A DNA stretch of 64,000 nucleotides from Campanula takesimana (lineage: Eukaryota > Streptophyta > Magnoliopsida > Asterales > Campanulaceae): contig JAOWBW010000049.1 in NCBI GenBank assembly GCA_026119855.1, positions 248,001 through 312,000 on the forward strand. Direction: 5' to 3'. Under the pieces are notes generated by a model that did not search any database, had not been told where the DNA came from, and worked only from the letters and a program-made list of their open reading frames with translations. How positions within the stretch are numbered: position 1 is the stretch's first letter; every line of letters begins with the position of its first letter. Positions 58,801 through 64,000 of the stretch are shown here, in pieces. A program made the position numbers and the translations under genes.

Positions 58801-59487
58801 CTTCACAGTGCGCATTTAGAAGACAACTTTATATGCTCATAAACCAAGTTACATGGGCTTTTCTTCATGAAATCATCTAGCTATTGTGTTTCTCCAGATT
58901 AGAGTTAAGTTATTCACGAAATTAAAGTTGAGTTCAGGGTGCTAAATGACGATTAGTTGTGATAATGTGCAGAAAGTTATGTTATGCATTATTACAGCCA
59001 TGTGATGCTTGTATGCTTATACTACATACTACTTCACAATACACGAGCTATTGACCTATTTGGTGCATAAAAGACATTTCATTTAATCCGTAAAGTTCGT
59101 TCACTCAGATTTCATTATATAAAAGATATACCATAAATAAAAATATTTTGTTAACGTTACCCCACCAGTGCAGTGTCACTTGTACTGTATCACTACTCTT
59201 TCCACTTTCGGAACCTTCAATGAAAGAATTGTTTTTGTCGTAATCAACCCTCTTTCTTAGTTCATCCTGCTTGAACACAGAACTCTAATAATTTCCATAT
59301 TGTGAATGCTACATGTTTCTCTTGTTTTTGTGTGCAGACTGTGAGGGGAAAGTGCTTTGATAAATGTATCACCAAACCAGGAAGCAGTCTGAGTGGAGGA
59401 GAGAGTAGTTGCATCTCCAGGTGTGTGGATCGCTACATTGAGGCCACCGGTATCATTAGCAAATCACTTTTCAGCGCCCAGCGTTAA
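55852..59487 (+). CDS. TIM13: TIM13, small Tim chaperone of the mitochondrial intermembrane space
   Basis: It pairs with TIM8 to escort hydrophobic inner-membrane precursors. Exon 1 is 55852-55962 and exon 2 is 59338-59487, joined by a GT-AG intron of about 3.4 kb, giving 86 residues, the family length. The twin CX3C motifs are C43/C47 (CFDKC) and C62/C66 (CISRC), spaced as in small Tims. There is no targeting presequence, as expected for import by the MIA disulfide relay. A serine/proline-rich N-terminus precedes FMSQLKTQLAQAYAEEFLE. The intron is a hot spot of insertions (Tourist-like, Stowaway, hAT-like, a 92-bp duplication), and none touches an exon or splice site. Confidence 0.95.
56713..57459. 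mobile_element. Tourist/Harbinger-like MITE in TIM13 intron
   Basis: Inverted ends GGGCCTGTTTGGTAA and TTACCAAACAAGCCC with the 3-bp duplication TTA at 56710-56712 and 57460-57462. Sub-terminal AAGCTTGTTTGGTAAGG repeats the end motif. The 747-bp interior is AT-rich and non-coding. Confidence 0.85.
57537..58205. mobile_element. Stowaway-like MITE split at its terminus by a hAT-like element
   Basis: Left end TACTTCGTCTGTCCCAAAAT, right end ATTTTGGGACGGAGGGAG. The hAT-like element at 57707-58195 entered within the last bases, so GGAGGGAG is now present on both sides. Confidence 0.8.
57707..58195. mobile_element. hAT-like element in TIM13 intron
   Basis: Inverted ends CATAGTTGTCAAAGGCG and CGCCTTTGACAACTATG with the exact 8-bp duplication GGAGGGAG at 57699-57706 and 58196-58203. 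GAGGCGGGCGG and AAAAGGCGAGCAAGG occur near both ends. Sister family of 7567-8092. Confidence 0.9.
58257..58505. mobile_element. Stowaway-like MITE in TIM13 intron
   Basis: Ends TACTCCCTCCGTCCCGGCAC and TGTGCTGGGACGGAGGGAGTA-like, with AAGTGACACCAACTTTCGGG near the left. Closely related to 53305-53590. Confidence 0.9.
58504..58687. repeat. 92-bp tandem duplication
   Basis: A 92-bp unit with GAAAAAGTAAACTTTTATTC, CTTCACCAYTGTTTCTCGTC and CTTTATAACTTGCTCATATG is present twice head to tail, with a single visible difference (CACTG against CATTG), so it is recent. Confidence 0.92.
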
Positions 59488-60812
59488 GCAGAGCACTTCT
59501 TGAAGAAAGTCTTGGTCTAGAGAATTTCAGGAAAAACACAAATGCATATGCTAGAGATGGTTTAGATTATACTCCGTATTATGTTTTGTTTATTGCTTGC
59601 CCCTTATATATTTGAGGAGGAGCATATTCCGTTAAGAAATTTTTGGGTACTATTATTTGTCAAGTTCAAGTTTGTGTCATACAATGCATGTTCATCTGAC
59701 TTTATTTCCCCATGGAATGGGTTATTTCCTTGGTCTTTTATTCCCTACTGCTGATATACTTTTGGAGTTGGTTTTTCACCCTTTATATTGTTTGGGCTTT
59801 GCTAGATTTGGAATTCATTTTTCTGATAAGGTAAAGTCTAAGGGTCTTCTACCACCGTCCAAAATGATGTTCACACTTTTTTCACTATGAACAAAATTGT
59901 TATTGATAGTATTGTTGATGGTGTATCAATAAATAGTTTTAGATTTCATTTGTATAATTAAACCAATTTAAATTTATTGCTCAAATTTCTTTCTTAGTAA
60001 CGGCAAAAAAAAGTTTGAAGATCATTCTGGGTGGGATGGAGGGAGTATTTGTTTGGGTGAATTTGGGACAGAGGGAGTATTTGTATGGGCAAATGGGGTC
60101 TCTGAATAGCCCAAAAGTAGTGTGTTTTGTTATGCTTTATTCAGCCAAACAAAGAGGCTTTGAATTTGTGTCATGAATGAGGTGAAGATGGGATTGTCTT
60201 TGGGAGCCATGGTCATGACTTTGGCCATTTGGTTGCACCTCTCTTGGTCAGCCTCAAGGTTCCAACAATGCCAGATTTTGTTTGAGGAACTGATTACCCT
60301 TCAATATTGAGTAATAAATACATTAGTGTCTTTTGAACAATGGATTTTCAAAATTTCAACCGCTCCAATGGAAACTTAGCTCCAATGCTCTAGCGTATGA
60401 AAACGAGACAATGTTTCTAAAACGTTTGGTACACAATGTAAAACGTGCATTACTCAATGTTAAAACGTTTTTGTACAATATGGAGCTAACATGTTTGATT
60501 TTGCTAAATACAATATTGAGAGCTCTTATGATACGACTATACTAGGTTATCATTTTTTAGATAGAATTTCTCTATAACTAAGCATAGTTATGATCCTCCT
60601 CTTTTTCTTAACAAAGAGAGTGAGCAAATGCAATTTTGAGCTCAGGACCCATTGGTGTCACTTTATTGCATATTTTAAGTGTTAATACAAATGTCAACGC
60701 ATTTTTTTTTTGAACAACTGAACTATATCATTCATTTCAACAAGACAATTGTCATTCATCATTTTTAAATGAGGGAAATGACATGAAATAAAAAGAGAAA
60801 CAATTAAATAAG
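59488..60812. other. TIM13 3' region and spacer
   Basis: Likely TIM13 3' untranslated sequence to about 59640. Stowaway right ends follow (GGGATGGAGGGAGTA at about 60033, GGGACAGAGGGAGTA at about 60066), then a repetitive patch with AAAACGT motifs (60400-60480). No gene recognised. Confidence 0.45.
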
Positions 60813-61051
60813 TACTCCCTTTGTCCCAGAAAGATACTCTTATTTTGATTTTTTATGGTCAGCATAAATGAACTTTGACCGAACATTAAATGTGTATCTA
60901 ATCATTCTAGTGAAATTCTAAAAATTGTAATTGAAAAATCATTAGGTGATTTAATCGATAATAATTTTTAATATTTCATTGTTGTTATTAGATTGACACA
61001 AATGCTTAGTCAAAGTTCATTTATGTTAGACCAACAGGGATAGAGGGAGTA
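60813..61051. mobile_element. Stowaway-like MITE
   Basis: Ends TACTCCCTTTGTCCCAGAAA and CAACAGGGATAGAGGGAGTA. Related to 35343-35603. Confidence 0.8.
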
Positions 61052-61515
61052 TTTTTCTTAAAAAATTCAATTATTGAGTAAGTGTTGGAGACCGGTTAAA
61101 ATAAATAAATAATGCAAAACAACATTCAAAATATCAGATATGTCTGGTTTATGTGAACTGCCGATTCCCGATTCATGAACCTCCGGTTCACGGTTCACAA
61201 TATGAATGAACTTTACAAAACCGCCTATACCCGATTCACGGTTCCGGTTCACGGTTTATACAGTTCATTATTTTATTTTATTTTTTAATTATTTTTAACG
61301 GAAAAATAGATGAAAGTTGTAATGAAATTGATTGTGTTCACCCCATTTCAAGGAAAATTAGTTGTTTCGTTAAAAAAATTAACGAAAAAGTGGCTGAATG
61401 TCATAAAAGATTAACAAAATTGATGAAAGTTATAGAGAAAATGTTAAAAATCTAAAGGTTCATGTTTCACGGTTCAACAGTTCTTGAATCGTTGGTTCAA
61501 AGCCTATGAACCTTA

Positions 61516-62788
61516 GAGCATCCGCAATGAAAGCCTTTTGTTTTAATTACCATTGTTGAAAAAGCTAGAAGAGCTCCTTACTAAAGAGCAACTCTTTGTA
61601 GAAATAACTCTTTGTAGGAGCTTTTTAATTAAACTAGCGGGTAACCCGTGCTCGGCACGGGAAACCAATACTATGTCTTAAAAAATATTTTAACTATAGT
61701 TAACTAATATAGTAATCATCATTTTAACTAATACTATTAATAATAAAAATTAATCTATATGATTACTATTATTATAATAACTATTATAATTAATTAATAC
61801 CATTGATAGTAATAGTTAATATATATATTAATAGAAATGATTAGTCTATATAATAATAATTATTAATATAATTATTATAATAAAATAATATTATTAATAG
61901 TAATAGTTAATTGATATAGTAACTATTATGATTAATTAATATTAAAAATTAATAATCTAACTTATATAATAACTATTATAATTAACTAATACTAATAATA
62001 GTAATAGTTAATGTATGTAGCCTATTATAGTTAACCAATACTATTAATAGTAAAAAATAACTTATAAAGTAACTATTATGGTTAACTAATACTGTTAATA
62101 GTAATAATTAACTATATAGTAACTATTATAGTTAACTAATACTATTAATAGTAATAGTTAACTAATATAGTAACTATTATAGTTAACTAATACTATTAAT
62201 AGTAATATTTAACTTGTATTGTAACTAATATTGTTAACTAATACTATTAATAATAATAGTTAACTAATATAGTTAACTAATATTGTTAACTAATACTATT
62301 AATAATAATAGTTAACTAATATAGTTAACTATAATAGTAACTATTATAGTTAACTAATATTATTAATAGTAATATTTAACTTGTATTGTAACTAATATTG
62401 TTAGCTAATACTATTAATAGTAATAGTTAACTATAATAGTAACTATTACTAATAAGAGTAATAGTTAACTATAATGGTTAACTATTATAGTTAAAATAGT
62501 TAACTATAATAGTTAACTATTATAGTTACCCTTTTTAGTAACTATTATAGTTACCCTTTTTAGTAACTATTATTATTAGTTAACTATTATAGTTGATCAT
62601 TTAATATTAACCAATATTTTATATTTATTTTATTTTTAGTGTTGGATGTAGGGGCCACAAAAAAGTTGATGAAAAAGCTATACCATTGTAGAACTTGCTT
62701 TGAGTTTTTATTTATTGACTAGAAGTAGATGTGGCATATTAGGATCACAAAAAAGCTCCTTAAAAGAGCTCTACCTTTGTGGATGCTC
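61516..62788. mobile_element. Harbinger-like element with GAGCATCC ends
   Basis: Inverted ends GAGCATCCGCAATG and, read inward from the right, GAGCATCCACAAAGG, with TTA at 61513-61515 and 62789-62791. AAAGCTCCTTAAAAGAGCTC-like text occurs near both ends. The middle has been filled by the AT-rich array at 61640-62600. Confidence 0.8.
61640..62600. repeat. AT-rich array of AGTTAACTA / CTATTAATAGT palindromes
   Basis: It starts with CTAGCGGGTAACCCGTGCTC and GGCACGGG, a GC-rich dyad. About 950 bp of short palindromic words follow (TAGTTAACTA, CTATTAATAG, AACTATTATAGTTA). It looks like a secondary insertion into the Harbinger-like element. Confidence 0.75.
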
Positions 62789-63191
62789 TTATAAAACCGT
62801 GAACGGGGCGGTTCACGATTTTTGACGGTTTTCTTCGGTTCATGAACCTTTGCCGGTTCAATGGAACCTTTTGGGCATATGAGATGTCCTTTTCCTTCCC
62901 TAAAGCTGAAAGACATATTTACCCTTCACTTTTGCGTGAATTTATAGATTTTGTCCAAATTCTGGAGTAATACGTTTTCTGACTTTCGAGTTTCGATGCA
63001 TATTCAGTTACAGTACCCAACCCTCCTTCTCTCTCTACATTCTCTCTACAAAGTTAGGGCTTTTTTTTTTCCCAATCCAGGAACACTCAAAATTGCTGAA
63101 AAAACCCTAATTCCCTTGCGCGCACGCGCACACACACATATTGTTAGGGTTTTGTGTGTGTGATTCACAAACAATTTCATGTCGTATATGA

Positions 63192-63599
63192 ATGGAGATT
63201 GCCTCTAGTTTCTCACTCTTCTTCACCCTAATCGTGACCGTTCTGTGTTGCCTTTTGTCCGTCTTTGCCTTCCGATTGAAATCCGCCAAGCACAACCGTG
63301 TCAACAAATCCTGTAATTGTGCTTCTGACGCCATGGCTGCGACTGCGACGGCTTCGTACATGAATGGTGGAACCGCTGCTGGAGAGGTGTACGAGAGGGA
63401 GGCGCCTGCGGCGGCGGCGGCGGCTGTGGTGGCGGAGAGGCAGGTTGGTGCTTCCATGATGGAACAGCTGGTTCCGGAAATCACTACTCATGCGTTGAGT
63501 TACTTGGATTATCCGAGCTTGTGTAGGTTGTCGATGACTAATTCTTCAATGCGGAAGGCTGCCAATGATGATAATGCTTGGAAAGCGCTTTATCATAAG
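63192..63599 (+). CDS. SKIP8: F-box protein of the SKIP8 type, first exon only (partial)
   Basis: An SCF ubiquitin-ligase substrate adaptor. Exon 1 gives 136 residues and ends ...AWKALYHK at a GT donor (63600). The next exon was not found before 64000, so the gene continues beyond the window. A hydrophobic membrane-like segment is at about residues 7-27, then a low-complexity Ala/Thr stretch (48-82) with an alanine run from (GCG)n, then the F-box at about 91-133 (EQLVPEITTHALSYLDYPSL and CRLSMTNSSMRKAANDDNAW). The combination of an N-terminal hydrophobic segment and this F-box resembles SKIP8, whose C-terminal NTF2-like half would be encoded downstream. The start is the first ATG with a hydrophobic N-terminus. 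Confidence 0.8.
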
Positions 63600-64000
63600 G
63601 TTGCTCTCCTAAATTCACGATTTTGTTCAATTCATTTGTCCTCCTTTCTTTTTACTACTACAAGTTATTTATACCTTTATTGAGATTTGAGACCCTAAAA
63701 CTCCATTTTGCTTGAGTTGACATGCTTTGCCCTAGCTTTTGAGTTTGTAACTATCGTAGAAGCTATCCTTTGTATAGCTCAATCCCTTGATGTAATATAT
63801 CCTTATTCTTGTCAAACTTACGCGGCCAAACTATATTATAAGCTTATGCTCTGTATTCCTTAACTAAAGAGTGGACATTTCAGTCACTACCCTAATATGC
63901 TTCCCCGCACTGATTTATTGGGTGTGACCAAAACTCCCTCAGGAAGTCAGGTGAGACTAGAAAAATGGAAGACCAGTACATCGGATTGTGAGAATAGTTG

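Larger units (their letters stand above)
61090..62870. mobile_element. GGTTCACGGTTC-rich element hosting a Harbinger-like insert
   Basis: Repeats of CCGGTTCACGGTTC and GGTTCATGAACC occur at 61140-61260, 61455-61510 and 62795-62860. They flank and are split by 61516-62788. Outer boundaries are not certain. Confidence 0.4.

Noticed and set aside
63107..63491. Minus-strand frames opposite the F-box gene
   Set aside because: Shadows of the SKIP8-like exon. The alanine-coding (GCG)n gives open frames in several phases.

Overview
This is nuclear DNA of a flowering plant, most likely a eudicot. Support comes from multi-exon genes with GT-AG introns, AT-rich introns, plant-only or plant-typical families (a CBL calcium sensor, a ubiquitin-like-domain PI4K gamma, DRP1, a GDSL lipase, a pectinase-type polygalacturonase), and very many Stowaway-type MITEs. 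Species and clade cannot be read from the sequence.

Nine conserved genes were rebuilt by hand from exon homology and splice sites. In order they are: UDP-glucose 4-epimerase (+, 4117-12286, 9 exons); a DRP1 dynamin-related GTPase (+, 15326-20727, 15 exons); an LEA_2/NDR1-HIN1-like membrane protein (-, 25280-25882, 1 exon); a type II PI4-kinase gamma with two ubiquitin-like domains (-, 27342-29237, 2 coding exons); a GDSL esterase/lipase (+, 37012-39378, 5 exons); a CBL calcium sensor (-, 39533-40802, 6 exons); a polygalacturonase (-, 45243-49648, 7 exons); the mitochondrial chaperone TIM13 (+, 55852-59487, 2 exons); and the first exon of an F-box protein of the SKIP8 type (+, from 63192, continuing past the window). 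They are ordinary single plant genes with no shared pathway and no operon logic. All reconstructed frames join cleanly and give normal family lengths.

The unusual part is the DNA between and inside the genes, which is a layered transposon landscape. About 30 Stowaway-like elements (ends CTCCCTCCGTCCC, TA target) are present, several nested in each other. Into these have inserted hAT-like elements with exact 8-bp duplications, Tourist/Harbinger-like elements with TTA duplications, MULE-like elements with 9-10-bp duplications, a tRNA-derived SINE with a 10-bp duplication, a degraded copia-type LTR element and an organelle-like DNA patch.

The items most worth a second look are: (1) a 2.2-kb fold-back element (1603-3771). 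Its arms of roughly 650 bp carry tRNA-like A/B boxes, it has a 110-bp-class tandem array in its centre, and it lies between two 148-bp copies of the UGE promoter. (2) A 1.46-kb MULE-like element in UGE intron 1 (5579-7037) with a 10-bp target duplication. It carries a two-exon antisense ORF of 79 codons flanked by many ACACGAAAT hairpin half-sites. (3) Several TIR elements that each hold an internal minisatellite (30243-31282, 31595-32290, 33738-35316).
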